Program-made: the position numbers and the translations under genes
Shown: positions 1 to 6,728 of the stretch, in pieces
Numbering within the stretch: the stretch's first letter is position 1
How the letters are laid out: every line of letters begins with the position of its first letter
The notes under the pieces: generated by a model
Database searches by the model: none
What the model was told of the DNA's origin: nothing
The model's input: the letters and a program-made list of their open reading frames with translations, nothing else
DNA from: a virus
Virus record (IMG/VR): IMGVR_UViG_3300022905_000070
Coordinates: 1 to 22,000 of that record
DNA length: 22,000 bases
Direction: 5' to 3' (one strand)

Positions 1-5
1 CTTGA

Positions 6-917
6 GGTGTTAATGTTAATGAATGGGCACATATTGCGATAGTTTCAAATTCAAACTCTATTACAATTTTTGTTAATGGGGTTTCTGCTGGAACCGGATC
101 TTATTCAGGAAAAACATTTAATAATTCACCTTTCCAAATTAACCGTGGATACGGTGGAGTTACCGAAGGAAATAATTGTTATATTGCAGATGTAAGATTA
201 GTTAATAACACTGCAGTTTACACCGCAGCATTTACACCACCAACTGCGCCATTAACTGCAATTACAAATACTTCTTTACTCACTTGTACAAATAAGAATG
301 ATATTTGGGATGCAAGTTATGGAGGACTAATAGTTGAGAATGGCACAGTAACTGCTTCTAATACTCAAAGAAAATTTTCAACCAGTTCTGCTATTTACCA
401 TTCTGGTGGTGCACAAAATCTAGAATATTACCCTGAAACAAGTGCTGTTAATATAGGTACAAGAGACTTTACCGTAGAGTTTTGGTTAAGAGCTGATACT
501 ACTAGCGGAACACAAGCCATTGCGACAATGGCTGCCGGAGCAGGTTTTACTGCAGGAAGCGATCAACAAAGTTTCTGGATAGGCATTCTAAATAGTGGTT
601 CATATTGGTTAGTTCAATCGGGCTCTAATTGGGATGTAGTAGTTCAAGGATCAAATGATGTATTAGTTAATACTTGGCAACATTGGGCGATGTCTAGAAA
701 TAATGGAACTGTAAGATATTTCATAGACGGAACTTTAGTAGGATCTCGAGTAAATTCGACTAGTTTCACAAACACGAATGGCATTATTTCTCTATTAGGT
801 AGACAAATAGGTTCTCAGCATTGGGGCGGAGGATATATGCAAGATTTTAATTATACGTTAGGTCTTGCAAGATATACTGCTAACTTTACCCCACCAACTG
901 CGGAGTTTGAAGGATGA
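6..917 (+). CDS. LamG/concanavalin-like tail fibre or adhesin, C-terminal part (partial)
   Basis: The frame is open from base 6 to the TGA at 915-917 (303 residues) and enters from the left edge, but an in-frame TGA sits at bases 3-5. The residues resemble the second half of a laminin-G-like jelly roll (WAHIAIV, then FVNGVSAG, then YIADVRLVNNTAVY), followed by a complete second copy (FTVEFWLRAD, WQHWAMSR, YFIDGTLVGS, MQDFNYTLGLARYT). Both copies end in the phage motif YTA(A/N)FTPPTA. Such domains are typical of phage fibres or virion decorations that bind carbohydrate. There is no ATG, GTG or TTG in frame before the ATG at 528, which lies inside the second domain and is a poor start. Translation therefore probably begins upstream of the window and the TGA marks a frameshift or sequence error. 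The fold is inferred from residue patterns. Confidence 0.75.
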   Translation, partial: GVNVNEWAHIAIVSNSNSITIFVNGVSAGTGSYSGKTFNNSPFQINRGYGGVTEGNNCYIADVRLVNNTAVYTAAFTPPTAPLTAITNTSLLTCTNKNDIWDASYGGLIVENGTVTASNTQRKFSTSSAIYHSGGAQNLEYYPETSAVNIGTRDFTVEFWLRADTTSGTQAIATMAAGAGFTAGSDQQSFWIGILNSGSYWLVQSGSNWDVVVQGSNDVLVNTWQHWAMSRNNGTVRYFIDGTLVGSRVNSTSFTNTNGIISLLGRQIGSQHWGGGYMQDFNYTLGLARYTANFTPPTAEFEG

Positions 918-1090
918 GTATAAAAGAAGATGCACCAACTGTAAATACTTCTGCGATTCCAGATCCTAAGTCGACTGCGATGGGTCCGAGGTTTAAGGCG
1001 AAGACTATTCATGATCGACGTAAGAAAAAAGGTGCACCATTATTGCTGAAACGCTTTAGAGACTATTATAACGATAAAGGTATTGGATAA
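914..1090 (+). CDS. Small basic conserved-looking structural-region protein (58 aa)
   Basis: This 58-codon gene starts with ATG overlapping the preceding stop (ATGA) and ends with TAA overlapping the next start (TAATG), so three structural-region genes are translationally coupled. GGAG at 902-905 lies 8 nt before the start. The N-terminal half is polar and proline-containing (PTVNTSAIPDPKS). The C-terminal half is strongly basic (TIHDRRKKKG, LLKRFRDYY) and could bind another virion protein or nucleic acid. I recognise no named family. Its position between two fibre genes suggests a small structural or assembly factor. The ORF is convincing because of the overlaps and ribosome site. Confidence 0.7.
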   Translation: MSIKEDAPTVNTSAIPDPKSTAMGPRFKAKTIHDRRKKKGAPLLLKRFRDYYNDKGIG

Positions 1091-2241
1091 TGGCAAGTAT
1101 TAATAGAGACATTGCAACAATACTTGGTAGAACCGAAGCGGCTAATACTGATAATATAGCACTAGGTACTGGCGGTGGAGGTACGGTAAGTGCTTATACA
1201 TTATTGGATTCATTGCCAGTTTCAGATTTAAGTGCTGGAAATCAAGCGTTTGTATCTGAAAATAATCGTTTATACGTTTCAAATGGATCCGGATGGTACA
1301 ATGTATCACTGATTAACGCTGCACCATATTGGGATTCAGCACCATTAGATCAATATACAATAGTTGATTCTGCAACACCTTTAATCATTACTGCAAAGGC
1401 TCTTGATTCAGATAATCCAGATACTATTTTAAGTAATTTAAGTTTTGCTACCGATTCTGCACAATACTTAGTAGATGTTTCGGTTGATTCATCAGTCTTT
1501 ACATTTACTCCTAAATCACAGGATAGCGTCGGCGCATCTGTTACCGCAGGAGATTTAACAGATTCAAGTTCGAATGATTTTATCTATACGTTTAAGTGGT
1601 CAGATGGTATTAACTTTGTTTCAAAGGCTGTAACAATTAATTATAATTTCGGCGGCGGTATTGTAGATATATCTCCAGCGGAAATTAGTGCTCTAAGTGG
1701 TTGGAGTACACCAACAGCAAATGATGGCAATTCATATACTTATAATTCTGGCACTTACACTTGGACAAAAACTGGATACTCTAACTCTTTTGAAGTTTTA
1801 AGAATAATTCTTGATATGTCCGATTATGCAGATGCAGACGAATGGAATATTAGATTTACTGGTGGTGGATTTGGTACAACTTTTGATGATAGATCATATC
1901 ACTATATTCATGGAATAAATGGTACATTAGATGCTCGTTATCCAAGTTCATATTATGGACAAAATCCATCACATACTGGTACTTGGGAACTTGGTAGCTC
2001 ATTATCAATGACTAATTTAGGCGGTAGTTATAGTTCGCTTTCAACACAGATTAATTATGTAAAAGCTACCGGTACTTGGACGTATTATATGGCTAGAAAT
2101 AATGGCTCAACTTGGACACAAGCCTATCAACATACCGCATTTGGTGCAGGAAATGCAATAGATTCTTTAGAAATTGGAATAAATAAAAGAACTGGGACTG
2201 GATTAAGTATTTATCCAGATTCAATAGCAATTATTCCATAG
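1090..2241 (+). CDS. Tail fibre/adhesin with shared N-terminal docking peptide, Ig-like middle and lectin-like C-terminus
   Basis: The 383-residue protein starts at the ATG in TAATG; AAAGG at 1076-1080 is a suitable ribosome site. Residues 5-18 (NRDIATILGRTEAAN) are nearly identical to the start of the next fibre gene and are probably a docking segment. Residues about 45-75 (AFVSENNRLYVSNGSGWYN) form a short beta motif common in phage fibres. Residues about 80-190 look like an immunoglobulin/cadherin-like beta sandwich (PLDQYTIVDSATPLIITAKA, FTFTPKS, YTFKWSDG). Residues about 200-383 are rich in Gly, Ser, Tyr and Trp and resemble a lectin-like jelly roll (EWNIRFTGGGFG, ATGTWTYYMARNNGSTW). The likely role is host-surface recognition. 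Domain boundaries are approximate and the fold is inferred. Confidence 0.8.
   Translation: MASINRDIATILGRTEAANTDNIALGTGGGGTVSAYTLLDSLPVSDLSAGNQAFVSENNRLYVSNGSGWYNVSLINAAPYWDSAPLDQYTIVDSATPLIITAKALDSDNPDTILSNLSFATDSAQYLVDVSVDSSVFTFTPKSQDSVGASVTAGDLTDSSSNDFIYTFKWSDGINFVSKAVTINYNFGGGIVDISPAEISALSGWSTPTANDGNSYTYNSGTYTWTKTGYSNSFEVLRIILDMSDYADADEWNIRFTGGGFGTTFDDRSYHYIHGINGTLDARYPSSYYGQNPSHTGTWELGSSLSMTNLGGSYSSLSTQINYVKATGTWTYYMARNNGSTWTQAYQHTAFGAGNAIDSLEIGINKRTGTGLSIYPDSIAIIP
1123..1146 (+). repeat. 24-bp exact direct repeat, copy 1 (fibre N-terminus)
   Basis: These 24 bases recur identically at 2338-2361. They encode LGRTEAAN in the docking peptide of this fibre, in the same reading frame as the second copy. 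Confidence 0.95.
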
Positions 2242-2243
2242 AT

Positions 2244-2284
2244 TATAAATCTATTATAAATAGATTATAAATAGATTATAATAT
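2244..2284 (+). promoter_or_regulatory. Tandem T4-late-promoter-like octamers, 11-bp period
   Basis: Four TATAA-type elements begin at 2244 (TATAAATC), 2255 (TATAAATA), 2266 (TATAAATA) and 2277 (TATAATAT), exactly 11 bp apart, in the 66-bp gap before the second fibre gene. TATAAATA is the T4 late-promoter consensus recognised by gp55-programmed RNA polymerase. The array immediately follows the TAG stop of the upstream gene. The 11-bp period puts every copy on about the same face of the helix. Which copy is used cannot be decided from sequence. Confidence 0.65.
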
Positions 2285-2307
2285 TAGACGGAGAGGTATT
2301 GAACTAA

Positions 2308-4230
2308 ATGAGTAGATCACGAGACATTGCTACAATGCTTGGTAGAACCGAAGCGGCTAATGCTACAAACAATCCATTATTAAATACTGCATCTTCAGTT
2401 GGACTCGATTCTTCATCAGTATTATCACTCGCATCTTCAGTTGCACTTGATTCTTCATCAGTATTATCACTTATTGATTCTGATTATGTTACAGCACGAG
2501 CTCCAGCCGCCGGCGGTACCGTTAACGTTAACTTGAGCGGTAGTGGAACTGTAGATAAAATTTTGACAGGAGCATCTATTCTTGCAGGGCAAACTCTTAT
2601 TTTAAGACCAGATGATAAGGTAGAAAAAATAGGTCAACCAATAACTAATCATAATAGATTAGTATATCATGTTGGTTTTGGTGGTGGGTACCCACCCAGC
2701 AACGCTGGTGGAAATGGTAATATATCGTATTCTGCGGCATCGTATGCAGATATAATTTATTTAGAAAATAATAAATTTGTTATTTTTTGGACTGATACTC
2801 TTGACCAATCTGGTTATACGAGTTTTAGATGCGCAATGGGTATTTTAAATACAGAAGGAACCTCGGTTACTGCTTGGGGTCCAATATTAAACATCGTCCG
2901 CGGATTTTATAATAGTGGTACGAGCTATGGCTATATATACGGCGGCCATTGGACTGCTTGTAAAGGTGATGATAATAGAATTCACGTGGGATATTCTTGG
3001 CAATATTATTCAAGCTATGTAAGAAGAGTTGGTTATCTTCGTACGATAGTTCCAGGTGATATTAGTAATACATCTGATTTAAGTCTAGCCTTAGGAGCTC
3101 AAGTATCATTATATACAAATACCAGCTCTAGTAATAATTATGTTGTTCGGGCTCCAAGTATAATGTGGGATGAGGAAAATAGATCTAATGGCGGTATTGT
3201 GTTTTGGTACCATTGGGAAGGCTCATACAGCTGGAAAGTGAATTATATTAATACAAGTGGAAATACTATTGAGCTTGGCGGTGCTTATACTTCACCTGGT
3301 GAGATGGCCGGCTTTATAAATCACAACCAAAGAAGCTATTGGGATAATAAACACAAAAAGTGGATTATACCAGCTAAATCAAGCTATGCTGGCAATAGGT
3401 TCGTACTTAATCAATTAACAAGAAGAATAAATCAAGCAGCTTCTGCATCGACAACTGTTAACATTGATTGGGCTAGCGCCACTGCCGGCGGAGATGATGA
3501 AATATATAGTGGAACTGATAACACATATTATGGATGTTGCTATGATTCTGGAGCAGAACGAGGTATTGTTGCATATAATGTAACTAACAGAGTAGGTTGG
3601 GTTAGATCTGTTGCTACTGGGTCGACTTATAATGCCGCTTATACATTGGGTACGGCTGTGCAATTTGCAAATGAGGTTGATAACTGGCCAACCGTTTTTC
3701 ATGATAAAGACCAAAATAAAACTGGTATTATTTGGGAAGAAGATGTAGGAGGTTTCTCAAATACTTTACTTAGATGGCTAACATGCGATAGTATAGGAGT
3801 CATATCACTTGAAGATAGTACTCATCAATTCTTCCCTACAGGAACATCACCAATATTTTTTGGTAGAAAATTAGATGGTTTTCCAACAATGTTATATTCT
3901 ACAAACGGCGACACAGTTGATGGATATACTACCGGCGGTACTGTTAAATTTGGAATATATCAACCAGAAGTAAGAGGAACATCAAACCTAAGAGATGATG
4001 GTGCAAATTATTTGGGTATGGCACAAAATGCCGCTGATAGTGGTGATAGTGTCACTATAGGTCTTAATGGTTATATTGATAATAATCAATTTGGACTTAT
4101 TCCGGGTAATACATATTATATTAATAAAATTAATGGTTCCTTAGACTTAGGAACAAACAATGGTTCTGTTGTTGCCGGTATTGCAACAGCTAATGGATCA
4201 ATACAAATACAAACCGTAGATTCAGCATGA
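2308..4230 (+). CDS. Large tail fibre/adhesin, propeller-like body with fibre C-terminal domain
   Basis: This 640-residue protein has GGAGAGG at 2290-2296, 11 nt before its ATG. Residues 5-18 (RDIATMLGRTEAAN) match the docking peptide of the preceding fibre. Residues 29-42 and 43-56 are a 14-residue tandem repeat (SSVxLDSSSVLSL). Residues about 110-530 contain repeated blocks with Trp, Tyr and Asp/Asn turns (IIYLENNKFVIFWTD, HWTACKGDDNRIHVGYSW, APSIMWDEENRSNGGIVFWY, WPTVFHDKDQNKTGIIWEED), suggesting a beta-propeller or sialidase-like body. Residues about 570-640 (NYLGMAQNAADSGDSVTIGL, FGLIPGNTYYIN, VVAGIATANGSIQI) match a C-terminal module I recognise from marine phage fibres. It is probably a late-expressed receptor-binding protein. 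The propeller reading is inference; enzymatic activity is not shown. Confidence 0.82.
   Translation: MSRSRDIATMLGRTEAANATNNPLLNTASSVGLDSSSVLSLASSVALDSSSVLSLIDSDYVTARAPAAGGTVNVNLSGSGTVDKILTGASILAGQTLILRPDDKVEKIGQPITNHNRLVYHVGFGGGYPPSNAGGNGNISYSAASYADIIYLENNKFVIFWTDTLDQSGYTSFRCAMGILNTEGTSVTAWGPILNIVRGFYNSGTSYGYIYGGHWTACKGDDNRIHVGYSWQYYSSYVRRVGYLRTIVPGDISNTSDLSLALGAQVSLYTNTSSSNNYVVRAPSIMWDEENRSNGGIVFWYHWEGSYSWKVNYINTSGNTIELGGAYTSPGEMAGFINHNQRSYWDNKHKKWIIPAKSSYAGNRFVLNQLTRRINQAASASTTVNIDWASATAGGDDEIYSGTDNTYYGCCYDSGAERGIVAYNVTNRVGWVRSVATGSTYNAAYTLGTAVQFANEVDNWPTVFHDKDQNKTGIIWEEDVGGFSNTLLRWLTCDSIGVISLEDSTHQFFPTGTSPIFFGRKLDGFPTMLYSTNGDTVDGYTTGGTVKFGIYQPEVRGTSNLRDDGANYLGMAQNAADSGDSVTIGLNGYIDNNQFGLIPGNTYYINKINGSLDLGTNNGSVVAGIATANGSIQIQTVDSA
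2338..2361 (+). repeat. 24-bp exact direct repeat, copy 2 (fibre N-terminus)
   Basis: This is identical to 1123-1146 and encodes the same LGRTEAAN stretch. The pair provides homology through which fibre bodies could be exchanged behind a fixed docking peptide. Confidence 0.95.
2392..2475 (+). repeat. Two tandem 42-bp in-frame repeats
   Basis: Copies at 2392-2433 and 2434-2475 differ at about six positions, mostly at the end of the second copy. Each encodes SSVxLDSSSVLSL plus one residue. They lie between the docking peptide and the fibre body and probably form a flexible or extended linker. Confidence 0.9.
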
Positions 4231-4237
4231 GGTTATA

Positions 4238-4591
4238 ATGTCAAATAAACTTAGGGTTTTTGATTTATTTTTTAAAGATAGCGAATTTAGTGCCGCTGAT
4301 TCCATGTGGGATGAAGTTGGTGCCGATTCATTAGCTCCTGGAGTAGATTATTTAGTTACAGCATATGCACTTAAAACTTCTTCTGAGTTTGCACTAGGAC
4401 AATTATCAAATTTATATGAAAATAAAGATTCAGGATTTGAGACATTTTATGATTATCATGAACGATATGATCATTATTCAATTATTATGCAATATTCTGA
4501 TAAGATTATTGATCAACATATAGCTGTTGATGATGAAGAAATTAACTTATTAAAAAGTAACGCACTAAATGTAATAGGATTTGATGCATAA
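4238..4591 (+). CDS. Unknown acidic protein, structural region (117 aa)
   Basis: The gene starts 8 nt after the fibre stop, with GAGG at 4229-4232 as ribosome site. The 117-residue product is acidic and soluble-looking, without a signal peptide or membrane helix. It begins MSNKLRVFDLFFKDSEFSAA and carries an aromatic acidic central segment (FETFYDYHERYDHYSIIMQY). I do not recognise a family. Its place directly after a receptor-binding fibre and before the lysis genes suggests a fibre chaperone, small virion protein or late accessory gene. That is based on position only. Confidence 0.7.
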   Translation: MSNKLRVFDLFFKDSEFSAADSMWDEVGADSLAPGVDYLVTAYALKTSSEFALGQLSNLYENKDSGFETFYDYHERYDHYSIIMQYSDKIIDQHIAVDDEEINLLKSNALNVIGFDA

Positions 4592-4610
4592 AATAACCAA
4601 AGGGTGATTT

Positions 4611-5111
4611 GTGATTAGGATTTATATTTTAGTTATTGTTCTCGGGATCCTCGGTGGTATTGGTTATGGCGCTAAATATTATTACGACACTACACAAGCA
4701 ACCATTGCTACTCTCAGAGAAAATAATGTTAAACTAGAATCTGCTGTAGAAACTGCAGAACAATCTGTTGCGACATTACAACAGGATATGGTAAAGCTTG
4801 GTAATCTAAATAAAGAATTATCTACTTCATTGCAAAAAGCAGAAGCGTACGGTGATGAATTAAGAACTAAACTAAGTAAATTAAATCTTGTGGTGGAAGC
4901 ATTACGAGACTCTAAAAAATTAGAAGGAAAGATGAATGGCGCTTCAGCAAACCTGTGGCGTGGTCTTATGGAAGATACTGGCGGTGATGGGAACCGTCCT
5001 AATCCTCAGTGGTTGCAGCGGCCGGGTGGAACCGGAAGTGAAAGTAGTAACCAAAGTGGAAAAGGTACAGATACCAACAGTAGCTCTACCGAAACCACTC
5101 CAGCTCAGTGA
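4611..5111 (+). CDS. Rz: Inner-membrane spanin subunit (Rz-like i-spanin)
   Basis: This starts with GTG at 4611, preceded by AAAGGG. The 166-residue protein has one N-terminal membrane helix (residues about 3-25, IYILVIVLGILGGIGYG), then a long alpha-helical coiled coil (about 30-110, with Leu/Val heptads around ESAVETAEQSVATLQQDM), then a polar Gly/Ser/Thr/Asn tail. This N-in, C-out layout is that of i-spanins, which pair with an outer-membrane lipoprotein to fuse the two membranes in the last step of lysis. The assignment rests on the architecture and on an out-of-frame lipoprotein gene starting inside its 3' end at 4936, the classic Rz/Rz1 arrangement. The polar tail is the part overlapped by the second gene. 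Confidence 0.85.
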   Translation: MIRIYILVIVLGILGGIGYGAKYYYDTTQATIATLRENNVKLESAVETAEQSVATLQQDMVKLGNLNKELSTSLQKAEAYGDELRTKLSKLNLVVEALRDSKKLEGKMNGASANLWRGLMEDTGGDGNRPNPQWLQRPGGTGSESSNQSGKGTDTNSSSTETTPAQ

Positions 5112-5334
5112 TACAAGAGTCTTTGTAGTTACCAAAGATAACTTTGCAGAATTTGAAAAAGAGTTCACAGAGTTATATGGCGACTTGGCTTTTGTTGCTT
5201 TAAGTATGAAAGATTATGAAAACCTAGCACTCAATATTTCTGAGTTAAAAAGATATATAAATCAACAAGGTGAGATAATTGTATATTACGAAAAAGCAGT
5301 TACGGAGAAACCAGATGGCAACGAAATTAAATGA
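4936..5334 (+). CDS. Rz1: Outer-membrane spanin lipoprotein (Rz1-like o-spanin), overlapping Rz
   Basis: The frame begins inside Rz (overlap 4936-5111) and runs past it. GAAGGA at 4923-4928 gives a well-placed ribosome site for the ATG at 4936. The N-terminus is a lipoprotein signal peptide: hydrophobic run AVMGTVLI, then lipobox LSGC with the lipidated Cys at residue 27. After it come a polar segment, a proline stretch (IPTVALPKPLQ) and a C-terminal domain with KDYENLALNISELKRYINQQ, a pattern I associate with Rz1-type proteins of large myoviruses. At 132 residues it is longer than lambda Rz1. It should be anchored in the outer membrane and bind Rz across the periplasm. No endolysin is visible in this window. 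Confidence 0.85.
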   Translation: MALQQTCGVVLWKILAVMGTVLILSGCSGRVEPEVKVVTKVEKVQIPTVALPKPLQLSDTRVFVVTKDNFAEFEKEFTELYGDLAFVALSMKDYENLALNISELKRYINQQGEIIVYYEKAVTEKPDGNEIK

Positions 5335-5602
5335 AAGTACTGAAGTATCCATACCTATAAAAAATTTGGTAGGGTTAATTATTGGTACAGTTATTGCTGT
5401 GACTGCATATTTTGGACTGACTGAACGCATTGCTTTTCTTGAGCACAACTATACGATGGTAGATATGCAAGTAGATAAAAATAATGATTGGATTAATAGT
5501 TTTAAACCACCCGCCGAAGTTCAAGACACTATTAAAAGAGTCCGTGTTCTAGAACTAAAAATTAAAGAACTTGAAATACTACTTCAACAGTATCAAAAAT
5601 AA
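5315..5602 (+). CDS. Small single-pass membrane protein with C-terminal coiled coil
   Basis: I start this at the ATG at 5315, with GGAG about 5304-5307, rather than at an upstream in-frame TTG at 5279. It overlaps the o-spanin end by 20 nt. The 95-residue product has one membrane helix (about residues 17-36, LVGLIIGTVIAVTAYFG) and a C-terminal helical region with regular Leu/Ile spacing (VRVLELKIKELEILLQQYQ). I do not recognise a named family. The position right after the spanin pair fits a lysis or lysis-inhibition role, and a single-helix holin or antiholin is possible. The function is not shown by sequence. Confidence 0.75.
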   Translation: MATKLNESTEVSIPIKNLVGLIIGTVIAVTAYFGLTERIAFLEHNYTMVDMQVDKNNDWINSFKPPAEVQDTIKRVRVLELKIKELEILLQQYQK

Positions 5603-5614
5603 TAGGAGACACTA

Positions 5615-6202
5615 ATGGACTTCATTATCGATCAACTTGTCACTTGGTGGCAATTTACTATCGTAGGTATTTTAATTATCATAGGATGGATTATCAACTG
5701 GCTCGGAGTTGATCAAGATGAAGATATTATTGGATTTAGATATACCGAAATGCCACAACTAAAACCTCTTAAGATTGATACAGCAGGTAAAGGCTTTTGG
5801 AGTGCAATATGGATGTGGTTAACGAGTACACGTCATTGGGAAGTAGCTAAAGATTGGTCATATGAAATTGAAGGTGAACAATATGTAATCCCAGCAGGAT
5901 TTAGATTTGATGGTGCATCGATTCCTAAGTTTTTACATACATGGTTATCACCAACTGGTGTTCTTTTAATGGGCGGTCTGGTACATGACTATGCATATAA
6001 GTATGCTACACTTTTAAAAGCAGATAAGAAATCAACCATGGGTGAGATTGATCAAAAGAAAGCTGATCAAATCTTTAGAGATATTAATATTGAACAAAAC
6101 GGATTTCACTTCCTTAATAACTTGGCATATTGGGCATTACGCATCGGTGGCTTTGTAGCTTGGAATGGTCACAGAAAAGTAAACGCACAGATCGGAGAAT
6201 AG
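5615..6202 (+). CDS. DUF1353-family protein with N-terminal membrane anchor
   Basis: AGGAGA lies just upstream of the ATG at 5615. The 195-residue protein has an N-terminal membrane helix (about residues 12-30, WQFTIVGILIIIGWIINWL) and then the DUF1353 signature: IPAGFRFDGASIPKF at 92-106 and GGLVHDYAYKY at 120-130, followed by a KADQIFRDI segment. DUF1353 proteins are common in phages and often sit near lysis genes. Their reaction is not established; conserved Asp and His would allow a metal or hydrolase role, which is inference. The membrane anchor makes this longer than the usual roughly 100-150 residue members. It follows the spanins and precedes a nuclease in one direction with short spacers. 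Confidence 0.78.
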   Translation: MDFIIDQLVTWWQFTIVGILIIIGWIINWLGVDQDEDIIGFRYTEMPQLKPLKIDTAGKGFWSAIWMWLTSTRHWEVAKDWSYEIEGEQYVIPAGFRFDGASIPKFLHTWLSPTGVLLMGGLVHDYAYKYATLLKADKKSTMGEIDQKKADQIFRDINIEQNGFHFLNNLAYWALRIGGFVAWNGHRKVNAQIGE

Positions 6203-6203
6203 T

Positions 6204-6602
6204 ATGTATGAATATAGATGTGAAGTAGTTAAAGTTATTGATGGTGATACTGTTGATATTGATATTGATCTAGGATTTGGAGTTTGGCTAAAAAATGAAC
6301 GGGTACGATTATATGGTGTTGATACACCTGAGTCGAGAACAAGAGATCTCGAAGAAAAAAAATACGGGTTACACGCTAAGAAATTTGTTCAAACATTTCT
6401 TAAAAATAAAAAAGTAAAATTAGTTACCCGTAGTTATGATTCAAAGGGAAAGTTCGGTCGTATCCTTGGCGATTTACATGTTGATGATTTGAGTCTCTGT
6501 GAATCTCTTATTAATTCACATAATGCTGTAGCGTATCATGGCCAATCAAAAGATGATATTGCTGAAGCACATTTAGTAAACAGAGAAAAAGTTGTTCTCT
6601 AA
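6204..6602 (+). CDS. Thermonuclease (staphylococcal nuclease-like)
   Basis: GGAG at 6196-6199 precedes the ATG. The 132-residue OB-fold nuclease keeps the key residues: VIDGDTV at 11-17, RLYGVDTPES with Arg35 and Glu43, and GKFGRILG with Arg86 matching the second catalytic arginine of staphylococcal nuclease (Arg87). SNases are Ca2+-dependent phosphodiesterases that cut DNA and RNA. There is no signal peptide, so it should act in the cytoplasm, perhaps in host DNA breakdown for nucleotide salvage by the RNR next door. It closes the leftward block; a promoter-bearing gap of 126 bp follows. Confidence 0.88.
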   Translation: MYEYRCEVVKVIDGDTVDIDIDLGFGVWLKNERVRLYGVDTPESRTRDLEEKKYGLHAKKFVQTFLKNKKVKLVTRSYDSKGKFGRILGDLHVDDLSLCESLINSHNAVAYHGQSKDDIAEAHLVNREKVVL

Positions 6603-6658
6603 TCTCCCATAAGTAAAAAATTATTTTTTAAAAAACGCTTATAAAGCTTCATTTAAGT

Positions 6659-6695
6659 GTTTACAAAGCGTGCGTTTTAATATATAATACTACTA
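6659..6695 (+). promoter_or_regulatory. Sigma70-like phage promoter upstream of nrdJ
   Basis: GTTTACA at 6659-6665, a 17-nt spacer, TATAAT at 6683-6688 and a predicted +1 at A6695 within CTATAA. This is a diverged member of the promoter family described elsewhere in the window. The leader to the nrdJ ATG would be about 34 nt. Confidence 0.8.
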
Positions 6696-6728
6696 TAAAA
6701 TAAAAACAATCAAATATCGAGGTAAGTT

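Noticed and set aside
3415-3714. Open frame on the minus strand within the large fibre gene
   Set aside because: It lies wholly inside a strongly supported + strand fibre, has no ribosome site and its Ser/Ile-rich translation is typical of an antisense shadow.
6615-6629. Perfect A6-TTA-T6 palindrome as terminator after the thermonuclease gene
   Set aside because: The stem is entirely A-T and too weak for an intrinsic terminator; it may simply be AT-rich promoter-flanking DNA.
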